Assembly (NCBI RefSeq): GCF_027497215.1
Contig: NZ_CP114904.1
Coordinates: forward strand, 6,788,501 to 6,852,500
Source: Micromonospora sp. WMMD812
GTDB taxonomy: Bacteria; Actinomycetota; Actinomycetes; Mycobacteriales; Micromonosporaceae
Length of the DNA: 64,000 nt
Direction: 5' to 3'
Shown: positions 34,997 to 43,616 of the stretch, piece by piece
Layout: the number at the start of each line of letters is the position of its first letter
How positions within the stretch are numbered: the stretch's first letter is position 1
Made by a program: the position numbers and the translations under genes
Notes under the pieces: generated by a model
The model's database searches: none
What the model was told of the DNA's origin: nothing
What the model saw: only the letters and a program-made list of their open reading frames with translations

Positions 34997-35073
34997 CCCG
35001 CGATCTTGCACTTTCTGCCCGGGAGAAGGGTGCGAAAGCCGCGTACCAGGGGCGCAAAGTGCAAGATCGCGGG
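34997..35073. repeat. 18-base perfect inverted repeat between convergent genes
   Basis: CCCGCGATCTTGCACTTT (34997-35014) is the exact reverse complement of 35056-35073, with a 41-base loop. It lies between two convergent genes and probably stops transcription in both directions. From memory, versions of GATCTTGCACTTT recur between genes in many actinomycete genomes, so this is probably a dispersed REP-like element. Confidence 0.7.
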
Positions 35074-35082
35074 GAGGGTGGG

Positions 35083-35946
35083 TCAGCTCGCGGTGCGGGG
35101 GGCGGGGACGTGCGGAGCGGCCCGGCGCAGGTGCTCCAGCACGACCGGGTCGATCCGGCCCGGCACCAGCCGCTCCTCCAGGTTCTCCATCCCGGCCCAG
35201 GAGACCAGCGCCTCCTCGGGTCCGCCCGGGTCGCTCGGGTGGCCGAGGGCGGCCAGCAGCGCGCCCACCTCGGCGGCCACCGCGCCGGTGAGGTCGAGCA
35301 GGGTGGCCGGGTCGGGGCGGCTGAACAGCATCGTGTGTACGGCGAGCAGCCGACCGAGCTCGGTGACCGGGTCGGGGTGGTCGTCGACCCGCAGGTCGAC
35401 CACGACGTCGCCGTTGCCGCCGTATCCGCCGCCGTGCTCCACCACCAGCAGGCCGGCGCTCTGCCGGCCGCGCCGGTCACCGCCGGCCTCGTCGCCCGCG
35501 CGCAGCGCGGCGAGCAGCCGCTCGGCGAACGGCAGCGCCGTACCGGCCAGCCACGCGTCCCGCAGCGCGTCGATCACCTGCGGGCCGGCGAGGATGTTGC
35601 CCTGGGCCGCCCAGCCGTCCCCGGCCTGCCCGCCGGCCCAGTCGTGGCACTTCGCGCCGGTGTAGGTCGCGCCCCGGCCGGTGGTGGCGACCACGCCGAG
35701 CTGGCGGTGGTCCCGTTCGCCGTCCGCGGCGACCAGGCCGGCCACGACGTCGGCGGCGGCCACCCCGGTGCGCAGCATGGTGAGCCCCTGCGGGCGGTAG
35801 GCGAGGTTGGCGTTGGCCTGTGTGGCGAGCGCGCCGACCTCGGCCTCGGCGGCCGGGACCAGCGCGCCGGCGGCGAGGAACTTGCTGGCCACGGCGACGC
35901 CGTGCAGGCGGCCGTCGTCGGAGCGGGCGACGATCGAGAAGGTCAC
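35083..35946 (-). CDS. DUF1028 family protein (Ntn-hydrolase-like)
   Basis: A 287-residue protein beginning VTFSIVARSDDGRLHGVAVASKFLAAGALVP, followed by GALATQANANLAYRPQGL and GYGGNGDVVVDLRVDDHPDPVTEL. These are hallmarks of the DUF1028 family, which has an Ntn-hydrolase fold with an N-terminal Ser/Thr candidate and unknown substrate. The GTG at 35944-35946 is chosen because a TACGCT box ends 6 bases before it, and because the family always begins just before T-F-S. A longer frame runs into the next gene antisense. It is followed by the repeat at 34997-35073. Confidence 0.83.
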   Translation of the reverse strand: MTFSIVARSDDGRLHGVAVASKFLAAGALVPAAEAEVGALATQANANLAYRPQGLTMLRTGVAAADVVAGLVAADGERDHRQLGVVATTGRGATYTGAKCHDWAGGQAGDGWAAQGNILAGPQVIDALRDAWLAGTALPFAERLLAALRAGDEAGGDRRGRQSAGLLVVEHGGGYGGNGDVVVDLRVDDHPDPVTELGRLLAVHTMLFSRPDPATLLDLTGAVAAEVGALLAALGHPSDPGGPEEALVSWAGMENLEERLVPGRIDPVVLEHLRRAAPHVPAPRTAS

Positions 35947-35952
35947 CGGCAG

Positions 35953-35958
35953 AGCGTA
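35953..35958 (-). promoter_or_regulatory. -10 box (TACGCT) of a probable leaderless transcript
   Basis: TACGCT on the minus strand ends 6 bases before the GTG start at 35946. Confidence 0.5.
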
Positions 35959-35996
35959 GCCGTCGGTGGGTGCGATCGCCGTACCCCGGACGGCGG

Positions 35997-37211
35997 TCAG
36001 AACGGCGGGGCGGCCGCCTCGGGCGGCCGGCCGGCGGCCCGGCGCGCGTCGGCCACCGCGACCGCGGCCAGCACCACGACGGCGGCGCCGGCGGCGACCA
36101 GCGCCGGAGTGCGCAGCAGCAGCGGCCACAGTGCCAGCAGCACCAGGATGGCGATCCAGCGGGAGGGCGAGACCCGCGCGAAGACCTCGTACTCGAGTCG
36201 GGCCCGGCCGGCCAGGAAGAGCATCGGCCCGCCGAGGACCATGGCCAGCCAGAGCCCGGGTGGTGGCTCCATCGGGTGGTCGATGACCAGTTCGTAGCCG
36301 ATCGCCACGGCGGTGAGGCCGATCACCATCACCAGATGGGTGTCGGCGGCGGACCGGCCGATGGTGGCCGGATGGCGGGCCTTGACCACGGCCTGGGCGA
36401 GGATCTGGCCGGCGCGTTGGACGTAGATCCGCCACAGCACGATCGAGGTGGCCAGCGCCAGCGCGAACGCGGTCAGGTGCCCGCCGCCGTACGGGCCCTT
36501 GCTGTACGCGAAGCCGGCGACCAGGATCGTCTCGCCGAGCGCGACGAGGAAGAACTGCTGGTAGCGGTCCGCCAGGTGCTCGCCGGCGATGTCCCAGCGG
36601 GAGAGGGTGGACCGGCCGAGCCCGGGCACCGGCCAGCCGAAGCGGCCGGCGAGGTACTCGGCGAACAGCGCGGCCGTCCAGAGCACCACCCGCGGGTTGG
36701 TGGGCAGCAGCGCGCCGGCGATCCAGAGCACCCCGGTGGCGGCGAAGGTGAGGGTCATCCGCAGCTTGAGCCGACGGTACTTGTGCGGGCCGAGGGCGAT
36801 CATCAGCACCAGCGGCCGGGACACCTGCGCGACCACGTACGCCAGGGCGAACGTCAGCCCGGTGGTGCTGAACGCCCGAGGGATCGCGACGCCCATCACC
36901 ATGCTCGCCACCAGCGCGGTGATCACGATGCCCTGCAGCCAGCTGTGCCGCGGGTCGTACCGGCTGGTGGTCCAGGCGGTGCCCTGCCAGACCGCCCACA
37001 GCGCGAGGAGCAGCAGGAGGGTCTTGCCGCCGCCGGTCAGGGCGGGCAGCCATTTCGCTCCGGCGCCCTCCTCGACGAGGTCCTCGAAGGCGCGGGCCGA
37101 GATCCGGGTCAGGGCGAAGACGTAGACCAGGTCGAAGAAGAGTTCGAGGAACGTTGCCCGACCTGGGTCGCCTTTGGCCGGCTCGAGGCGGATCTTGCGC
37201 CCGCCGGCCAC
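35997..37211 (-). CDS. Low temperature requirement protein A (LtrA) family membrane protein
   Basis: A 404-residue integral membrane protein. The N-terminus ATFLELFFDLVYVFALTRIS is diagnostic for LtrA, and ERYQQFFLVALGETILVAG-like residues (DRYQQFFLVALGETILVAG) mark its centre. About ten hydrophobic segments fill the rest. LtrA was named in Listeria for growth in the cold, but its biochemical role is not known. The gene is about 50 bases upstream of the DUF1028 gene on the same strand, yet the latter has its own -10 box. Confidence 0.9.
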   Translation of the reverse strand: MAGGRKIRLEPAKGDPGRATFLELFFDLVYVFALTRISARAFEDLVEEGAGAKWLPALTGGGKTLLLLLALWAVWQGTAWTTSRYDPRHSWLQGIVITALVASMVMGVAIPRAFSTTGLTFALAYVVAQVSRPLVLMIALGPHKYRRLKLRMTLTFAATGVLWIAGALLPTNPRVVLWTAALFAEYLAGRFGWPVPGLGRSTLSRWDIAGEHLADRYQQFFLVALGETILVAGFAYSKGPYGGGHLTAFALALATSIVLWRIYVQRAGQILAQAVVKARHPATIGRSAADTHLVMVIGLTAVAIGYELVIDHPMEPPPGLWLAMVLGGPMLFLAGRARLEYEVFARVSPSRWIAILVLLALWPLLLRTPALVAAGAAVVVLAAVAVADARRAAGRPPEAAAPPF

Positions 37212-37409
37212 GTCAGCTCGCTCCGCCGTCTGGCCAGCTCACCTGGCATTCGTAACACCGCGAGGGCTGCGCGTGGCGGCCAAAGCGGAAACCGCCCGGT
37301 GGCGGGGCACGCGATCGACGTCAGGGACGGGCAGAGCTCGTGGTGTGCAGCCGCCGACGACCGCTCCGCTTGTGGTGGGAGGATCTTGCTCCGGGGCGAC
37401 GTTACCGGG

Positions 37410-37415
37410 CAGTAT
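37410..37415 (+). promoter_or_regulatory. -10 box (CAGTAT) of a probable leaderless transcript
   Basis: CAGTAT ends 6 bases before the GTG at 37422. Confidence 0.4.
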
Positions 37416-37421
37416 CGACGG

Positions 37422-38417
37422 GTGACGACGCGATGGGGTATGACGGTGCCGCTCGGCGGCATCCCGCTCGCCGGCCACGCCGCGGTCTACGCGGCTCTTC
37501 ACCGGGCCGGCTTCACCGATGTCTGGTCCTCCGAGGTCGCCGGGACCGACGCGTTCACCCCGTTGGCCCTCGCCGCCGCGTGGCAGCCCGAGCTGCGGCT
37601 CGGCACCGCGGTGGCGCCGGTCTTCACCCGAGGGCCCGGCCTGCTGGCGATGAGCGCGGCGGCGCTGGCCGAGACCGCACCGGGCCGATTCGCCCTCGGC
37701 ATCGGCGCCTCCTCGCCGGTCGTGGTGGGCGACTGGAACGCCGTGCCGTTCACCGACCCGTTCCAGCGCACCCGCGACGTGCTGCGCTTCCTGCGCGCCG
37801 CGCTGGCCGGGGAGACGGTGGATCAGGCGTACGACACGTTCACGGTCCGTCGGTTCACCCTGGAGCGTCCGCCCGCCGTGCCGCCGCCGATCCAACTCGC
37901 CGCGCTGCGCCCCGGCATGCTGCGGCTGGCCGGGGCGGAGGCCGACGGGGTCCTCCTCAACTGGCTGGCCGCCACCGACGTGCCGCGCGCCCTCGCCGAG
38001 GTGAGCGAGCGCCGCCCCGGCTTCGAGGTGACCGCGCGGATCTTCGTCTGCCCGACCGAGGACGCCGGCTACGCGCGGACGCTGGGCCGTCGGATGATCA
38101 CCAGCTATCTCACCGTCCCGGCGTACGCCGCGTTCCACCGCTGGCTCGGCCGTGACGAGGTGTTGGGGCCGATGTGGAAGGCGTGGGCGGCCGGCGACCG
38201 GCGGAGCGCCCTCGCCGCCGTGCCGGACGAGGTCGTCGACCAGTTGATCCTGCACGGCTCGCCCGAGCAGTGCCGGGCGCAGGTCCGCCGCTACGCCGAC
38301 GCCGGCGTCGAGGTGCCCGTGCTGGCGCTGCTGCCCACCCCCGAACTGACCGCCGGCGGGCCGGAGACCCTCGCGGCCCTGATCGCCCGGCTGGGCCCGG
38401 CGAGCGAGGAGCGCTGA
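37422..38417 (+). CDS. LLM-class flavin-dependent (F420-type) oxidoreductase
   Basis: A 331-residue luciferase-like TIM-barrel protein. Landmarks are GFTDVWSSEVAGTDAFTPLALAA, LRLGTAVAPVFTRGPGLLAMSAA, LAETAPGRFALGIGASSPVVV and HGSPEQCRAQVRRYADAGVEVPVL. The set is typical of actinomycete LLM-class F420-dependent oxidoreductases. It should move hydride between F420H2 (or FMNH2) and an unknown substrate. The GTG start is supported by a CAGTAT box 6 bases upstream. The SDR gene follows after one base and is clearly coupled. Confidence 0.87.
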   Translation: MTTRWGMTVPLGGIPLAGHAAVYAALHRAGFTDVWSSEVAGTDAFTPLALAAAWQPELRLGTAVAPVFTRGPGLLAMSAAALAETAPGRFALGIGASSPVVVGDWNAVPFTDPFQRTRDVLRFLRAALAGETVDQAYDTFTVRRFTLERPPAVPPPIQLAALRPGMLRLAGAEADGVLLNWLAATDVPRALAEVSERRPGFEVTARIFVCPTEDAGYARTLGRRMITSYLTVPAYAAFHRWLGRDEVLGPMWKAWAAGDRRSALAAVPDEVVDQLILHGSPEQCRAQVRRYADAGVEVPVLALLPTPELTAGGPETLAALIARLGPASEER

Positions 38418-38418
38418 C

Positions 38419-39210
38419 GTGAACGTCACCGACCGGGTGGTGGTCGTCACCGGAGGCGCCGGCGGCATCGGCGCGGCGCTCGCCCGCCGGTTCGCCGCGG
38501 AGGGCGCCGCCGCCATCGTGCTGGCCGACCTGGACGGCGGGGCGGCCCGCGTGGTCGCCGAGGGCATCGGCCCGGTCGTCCACCCGACCACCGTGGACGT
38601 CACCGACGAGGAGCAGGTCCGGGCCCTGGTCGACGACGCCGAGCGGCGGTACGGCCGGATCGACCTGTTCTGCGCGAACGCGGGCGTGGCGACCGGCGGC
38701 GGCCTCGACGTCGACGACGCGGGCTGGGACCGCGCCTGGCGGGTGAACGTGCTGGCCCACGTCTACTCCGCCCGGGCGGTGCTGCCGGGGATGCTGGCCC
38801 GGGGCGGTGGCCACCTGCTGCACACCTGCTCGGCGGCGGGTGTGCTGACCGCGGTCGGCGACGCCCCGTACACAGCGACGAAGCACGCCGCGGTGGGTTT
38901 CGCCGAGTGGCTGTCGATCACCTACCGGGACCGGGGGATCCGGGTGAGCGCGCTCTGCCCGCAGGGCGTGGACACTCCGATGCTCGCCGACGGGCTGACC
39001 GCCGGCCACCTGGGCGCGAAGGTGATCGCGGCCTCCGGCGCGGTGCTGACGCCGGACCAGGTCGCCGACGCGACGGTGGCGGGGTTGGCCGAGGAGCGCT
39101 TCCTCATCCTGCCGCATCCCGAGGTCGCCGGGTACGCCCGCCGCCGCGCCGAGGATCCGGACGGCTGGCAGGCCGGCCTGCGCAAGCTGGTCCGCCGCTT
39201 GACGACCTGA
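38419..39210 (+). CDS. Short-chain dehydrogenase/reductase (SDR)
   Basis: A 263-residue classical SDR: cofactor loop TGGAGGIGAALARRF (residues 11-25), the NAG motif in FCANAGVATG, catalytic Ser in HLLHTCSAAGVL, and the Tyr-x-x-x-Lys pair in PYTATKHAAVGFAEW. LADLDG before the second strand suggests NAD preference. It probably oxidises an alcohol or reduces a ketone related to the substrate of the coupled F420-type enzyme. GAGGAG lies 7 bases before the GTG. The GH15 gene faces it five bases downstream. Confidence 0.9.
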   Translation: MNVTDRVVVVTGGAGGIGAALARRFAAEGAAAIVLADLDGGAARVVAEGIGPVVHPTTVDVTDEEQVRALVDDAERRYGRIDLFCANAGVATGGGLDVDDAGWDRAWRVNVLAHVYSARAVLPGMLARGGGHLLHTCSAAGVLTAVGDAPYTATKHAAVGFAEWLSITYRDRGIRVSALCPQGVDTPMLADGLTAGHLGAKVIAASGAVLTPDQVADATVAGLAEERFLILPHPEVAGYARRRAEDPDGWQAGLRKLVRRLTT

Positions 39211-39215
39211 CCCGG

Positions 39216-41039
39216 TCAGCGGCTGTCGAGGAGCCGGTCGAGGTTGACGGCGGTGCTGATCAGTGAGAGGTGGCTGAACGCCTGCGGGAAGTTGCCGATC
39301 TGCTCGCCGGTCGGTGCGATCTCCTCGGCGTAGAGGCCGACGTCGCTGCTGTACGTGAGCATCTTCTCGAAGGTCAGGCGCGCGTCGTCGAGCCGGCCGG
39401 ACTCCGCGAGGGCCTGGACGTACCAGAACGTGCACATGCTGAAGGTGCCCTCGTCGCCGGGCAGACCGTCGGGCGAGGCGACCGGGTCGTACCGGTAGAC
39501 GAGGCTGTCGGAGACGAGTTCGGCGTCGATGGCGCGCAGGGTGGACTGCCACATCGGGTCGGTCGGCGAGATGAAACCGACCGTGGGCATGGTGAGCAGT
39601 GCCGCGTCGAGGACGTTGCCCCCGTAGTGCCGCACGAACGCTCGGCGGCCGGCATGGAAGCCGCGCATCATGATCTGCTCGTAGATGGCGTCGCGCGTGC
39701 GCGTCCACCGGGCGGTGTCGGCGGGCCGCCCCCGGCGTTGGGCGAGGCGGATGGCGCGATCCAGCGCCACCCAGCTCATCAGGCGCCCGTAGGTGAAATC
39801 CTGCCGGCCGGCGCGGGTCTCCCAGATGCCGTCCTCCGGCTGATCCCAGTGCGCGCAGACCCAGTCCACCAGTCGGGTCAGGCGCAGCCAATCGTGGTAC
39901 GAGCTCTGCAGGCCGTGTGCATCGGCGAGGTGGATCGAGTTCAGCGTCTCGCCGAAGATGTCGAGTTGCAGCTGCCCGGCCGCGGCGTTGCCCACCCGGA
40001 CCGGCCCTGACCCGCGGTACCCCTCCAGGTGGCCCAGCACTTCCTCGGTGAGGTCGGGCGAGCCGTCGACGCGGTACATGACCTGCAGCGGCACCCCGCC
40101 GTCGTGGGCATCCCGCACGCGATCGCTGAGCCAGCGCAGGTACTGCCGGGCTTCGTCGACGAAGCCCAGCCCGAGCAGCGCGTGCACCGAGAACGACGCG
40201 TCCCGGATCCAGGTGTAGCGGTAGTCCCAGTTGCGTTCACCGCCGATCCGCTCCGGCAGCCCGGCGGTGGGGGCGGCGATCAGCGCGCCGGTCGGGGCGT
40301 ACGTCATCAGCTTCAGGGTCATCGCGGAGCGCTCGACCATCTCCCGCCACCGCCCGGTGTAGCGCGACCGGTCGAGCCAGCGCCGCCAGAAGTCACGGGT
40401 CTGCTCGAGCAGCTCCCGCGCCTCCTCGAGACCGACCACGCGTGGTGGGTCGGGGGACGCGGTGTCCAACAGGACGCCGCCCTCGTCGCCCTCCTGGAAG
40501 GTGCCGACCACGCAGACGCTCTCCGCGGTGCGCTCGCGGTATGTGCCGCGTACCCGCTCGATGCGGCCGATGGGGTTCAGCGTGAGGTTGAGGGTGGGGC
40601 CGCGGAAGACGTTGCCGTCGGCATGTGCGTCGAGGTCCTGCGGACCGCGCCCGTAGTCGAAGCGGGGCTGGCAGTCGACGCGGAACCGCATCGTGCCGCG
40701 AACGACGCGGATCAGGCGGATCAGGCGGTGGCGATCGCTGGCCTGCTCGCCGGCGACGGGCATGAAGTCGGTGACCTCGCCGACACCGTCCTTGCTGAGG
40801 AACCGGGTGATCAGGATCGGGGTGCCCGGCACGTACAACTGCTTGCTGACGTAGTCCACGTCCTCGGGGCAGACCTGGAAGTGTCCGCCGATGCGACGGT
40901 CGAGCAGACCGCCGAAGATGCTCGGCGAGTCGAAGCGGGGGGCGCAGAACCAGTCCAGCGTGCCGTCCTTGCTGATCAACGCCGCGGTCTGCAGGTCGCC
41001 GATCAGGCCGTGACCCTCGACCGCGGGGTACCTGTCCAC
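39216..41039 (-). CDS. GH15 glucosidase (glucoamylase/trehalase type)
   Basis: A 607-residue protein with the GH15 layout: an N-terminal beta-sandwich (AVEGHGLIGDLQTAALISKDGTLDWFCAPRFDSPSIFGGLLD) and an (alpha/alpha)6 barrel with ERNWDYRYTWIRDASFSVHALL, the substrate-site signature, and later EDGIWETR, where a catalytic Glu is expected. Members hydrolyse alpha-1,4-glucans or trehalose in actinobacteria; the sequence does not decide. No signal peptide is present. The GTG at 41039 is chosen because GAGGGGAGG lies a few bases upstream; the longer frame is discounted. Confidence 0.9.
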   Translation of the reverse strand: MDRYPAVEGHGLIGDLQTAALISKDGTLDWFCAPRFDSPSIFGGLLDRRIGGHFQVCPEDVDYVSKQLYVPGTPILITRFLSKDGVGEVTDFMPVAGEQASDRHRLIRLIRVVRGTMRFRVDCQPRFDYGRGPQDLDAHADGNVFRGPTLNLTLNPIGRIERVRGTYRERTAESVCVVGTFQEGDEGGVLLDTASPDPPRVVGLEEARELLEQTRDFWRRWLDRSRYTGRWREMVERSAMTLKLMTYAPTGALIAAPTAGLPERIGGERNWDYRYTWIRDASFSVHALLGLGFVDEARQYLRWLSDRVRDAHDGGVPLQVMYRVDGSPDLTEEVLGHLEGYRGSGPVRVGNAAAGQLQLDIFGETLNSIHLADAHGLQSSYHDWLRLTRLVDWVCAHWDQPEDGIWETRAGRQDFTYGRLMSWVALDRAIRLAQRRGRPADTARWTRTRDAIYEQIMMRGFHAGRRAFVRHYGGNVLDAALLTMPTVGFISPTDPMWQSTLRAIDAELVSDSLVYRYDPVASPDGLPGDEGTFSMCTFWYVQALAESGRLDDARLTFEKMLTYSSDVGLYAEEIAPTGEQIGNFPQAFSHLSLISTAVNLDRLLDSR

Positions 41040-41153
41040 GAGACCTCCCCTCGCCTCACCGACTGCGGCGACTACCCGGTGGGGTGCGGCCCACACCTCG
41101 CGGCCGGGGCTGTCGCCGGTCGGTCGGCGTCGTCAGCGGGGCGGGCCGGTCGG

Positions 41154-43616
41154 TCAGCGTCGCCAGCGCAGCGGGCCGGGATGGATCGACCAGAGCAGGC
41201 GGCGCCAGCGGGGGCGGGTGGCCCGCAGGGCGGCCACGTAGGTCCCGGTGAGGGCGGCGGCGCGCGCGGCCTGGTCGGGGGTCGCGGAGCGGGGCGCGAA
41301 CGCGACCTGGTTGAGCAGGTCGGCCAGCTCGTCCACCCCGGCCCCCGCTCCCGTCGCCGGGGCTGACGCCGCGCGGTCCGCCTCGGCCGCGCCGGGCGGC
41401 TCGACGGCGCGGCGGGCGTGCCGTGCCACCTCCGTGGCGGCCAGGTCCTCGCCGACCGGCCGACCGGCCAGGCGCAGCGCGTCGGTGACCTCCCGCCAGG
41501 CGCCGGCGATGCGCTGGCCGGGGTCGCCCCGCCCGAGCCGGGCCCGGGTCAGTGACCGGCGCATCGCCACCAGGGTGAGCAGCAACGCCCCGACGAGCAG
41601 CAGCAGGCCGCCCGTCCCGCCGCCGACCAGCACCGGCGTCGGCACGCCGCCGGAGTCGGCCGGCCCGCCCGGCGCGGCCGCCGGCTCCGGTGACGCGGTC
41701 GGCTCCAGCGTCGGCTCCGGCGCCTCCGACGGCGGCGGGTCCTCCGGCGTCGGACGGTAATCCTCCTCCACCGGCCGGGGCTCCTGGTCGGGGCGGGGCA
41801 GCGGGTCGAACGGCACCCAGCCCAGTCCGTCGAAGAGCACCTCCGGCCAGGCGTACGCGTCACCGGCCCGGACCGGTCCGTCCCCGGTGGACTCGAAGCC
41901 GACCACCACCCGGGTCGGCAGCCCGGTCAGCCGCCCGAGCACCGCGAACGCCGCCGCGAACTGCTCGGAGGTGCCGCGCTGCCCGCCGCCGTTGCGCGGG
42001 CCGAACAGGAAGAAGTTCAGGTTCGGGTACGCGTGGCCGCTCGGCGCGTCGGCCACCACCCGGTAGTGCTCGGCGAGGAACTGCTCGATCGCCGCCGCAC
42101 GTGCGTATGGCGCGCCGTTCTCCTCGGCAAGCTGACTGGCGAGGCGGCTCAGCGGCTCGGGCACCCCGTCGGCGACCCGTAGCACCCGGGCCACCGACTC
42201 GCCGGCCGGCACGTTCGCGGTGGCGAGCAGGTTCGAGTCCGGCTTCTCCCGCGCCGAGGTGACGGTGTACCGCAGCCCCGGCGTGAGCCCTTCGGGCCGG
42301 ATCAGCGTCCCGGTGGCCGGGTCGTACGCCACCCGGGCGCCGCTGACCTCGCGCGGCGTGGCCATCGCGGGCAGCAGCCGCCCGGTCAACTCGGCGACGG
42401 TGAGGTCCTGCCGAACCGTCTCCACGGTGCTGTCCGGCGCCGGCGCGGCGGCCGGCAGGATCCGCCCCGCGTTGCGGTACGTCGCGCCGACCCGCCAGGT
42501 GACCCCGTCGTAGTCGCTGAGCACCGCCAGCCGGATCCGGACCGGGCCCCCGGACGGCGCGCCGGATCCGCCGTCCGGCGGGCTGCCGTCGGCCGGCCCG
42601 GCGTCCGCCGGATCGTTCCCCGGGTCACCGGACGGTGCCGCCGACGGGTCGCCGCCGCTGAGCGCGGATGGCGCCGGGGCGCCGCCGTCCGGCCGTTGGG
42701 TGCGCACGTCCAGCAGCTTCTGCTCCGGGTGCAACGCCCAGCCGGAGATCCGAATGAGCGGGTTCTCGTCCAGCGTCTCCACCTGCGGCGGCTCGACGTA
42801 GCGCCGCGGGTCCACCGGCCGGCCGTCGACGCGTCCCACGATCGCCGGGCCGAGCAGCGCGACCAGCCCGACCACCACCGCGACCCCGACGGCCGCGCCG
42901 CCGGCGAGCCGCAGCCGCACGGCGGCCCGTACCCCGGGGGCCAGCCCGGCGACAGGGTCACCGGAGTCCGGGCCGGGCCGGGCCGAGGCCGCCAGCCCCA
43001 GCGCCGCGACCGCCACGAACACCACCGTCGGCCAGACCGCCGGCCCGGCGTTCGGACCGACCACGTAGAGCGCGCCCGCGTACAGCAGCGCGGCCGGCAG
43101 GTAGCCGGCCAGCACCCGACCGGACCGCACCGCCACCTCCGCGCCGGCCAGCCCGGCCAGCCAGGTGGCCACCAGCGGCACCAGTACCGTGTCCGGGGTC
43201 GGTTCCACCGGGATCATCGCGGTGAGCAGCCGGGGGATGCCGTTGCGCGCCGCGTCCGCGGTCACCTCGGCCAGGCTGCCCGGCAGGTCGGCGTGCGTCG
43301 CGGCCAGCCGCAGCGACCACAGCGTCCAGCCGGCCATCGCCAGCACCGACACCGGCGCGACCAGCCACGACGGCAGCCGCCGCGCGGCCAGGCTGACCAC
43401 CACCGAGCCCACCGCCGCGCCGGCCACCAACCGCGGCAGCAGCGGTCCCGCGTACACCCGGCCGAGCACCACGCCGGCCAGCGCGGTCATCGTGATCAGC
43501 GCTAGTGGCACGGGCACCGCCCGCAGCAGGGCCGCGACCCGTCGGCGGCCGCCGCCGCTATCCCGGCCCGCGCCGGCGGTGTCGGCGGCCGGTGGCCGTC
43601 CCTCGCGCACGGTCAC
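41154..43616 (-). CDS. TgpA-like transglutaminase (DUF3488 plus transglutaminase core)
   Basis: An 820-residue membrane protein. Six N-terminal helices (residues about 30-220, such as VPLALITMTALAGVVLGRVY) form the DUF3488/TgpA membrane part. An outer segment follows, with a transglutaminase core at about residues 510-610: QRGTSEQFAAAFAVLGRLTGLPTRVVVGF and AYAWPEVLFDGLGWVPFDPLPRPDQ. The expected Cys of the triad is replaced by Ser in GTSEQFA, as read here, and should be checked. A final helix and cytoplasmic tail complete it. The GTG start overlaps the stop of the DUF58 gene (GTGA), so it is coupled. It is the last gene of the Fn3-MoxR-DUF58-TgpA operon. Confidence 0.88.
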   Translation of the reverse strand: MTVREGRPPAADTAGAGRDSGGGRRRVAALLRAVPVPLALITMTALAGVVLGRVYAGPLLPRLVAGAAVGSVVVSLAARRLPSWLVAPVSVLAMAGWTLWSLRLAATHADLPGSLAEVTADAARNGIPRLLTAMIPVEPTPDTVLVPLVATWLAGLAGAEVAVRSGRVLAGYLPAALLYAGALYVVGPNAGPAVWPTVVFVAVAALGLAASARPGPDSGDPVAGLAPGVRAAVRLRLAGGAAVGVAVVVGLVALLGPAIVGRVDGRPVDPRRYVEPPQVETLDENPLIRISGWALHPEQKLLDVRTQRPDGGAPAPSALSGGDPSAAPSGDPGNDPADAGPADGSPPDGGSGAPSGGPVRIRLAVLSDYDGVTWRVGATYRNAGRILPAAAPAPDSTVETVRQDLTVAELTGRLLPAMATPREVSGARVAYDPATGTLIRPEGLTPGLRYTVTSAREKPDSNLLATANVPAGESVARVLRVADGVPEPLSRLASQLAEENGAPYARAAAIEQFLAEHYRVVADAPSGHAYPNLNFFLFGPRNGGGQRGTSEQFAAAFAVLGRLTGLPTRVVVGFESTGDGPVRAGDAYAWPEVLFDGLGWVPFDPLPRPDQEPRPVEEDYRPTPEDPPPSEAPEPTLEPTASPEPAAAPGGPADSGGVPTPVLVGGGTGGLLLLVGALLLTLVAMRRSLTRARLGRGDPGQRIAGAWREVTDALRLAGRPVGEDLAATEVARHARRAVEPPGAAEADRAASAPATGAGAGVDELADLLNQVAFAPRSATPDQAARAAALTGTYVAALRATRPRWRRLLWSIHPGPLRWRR

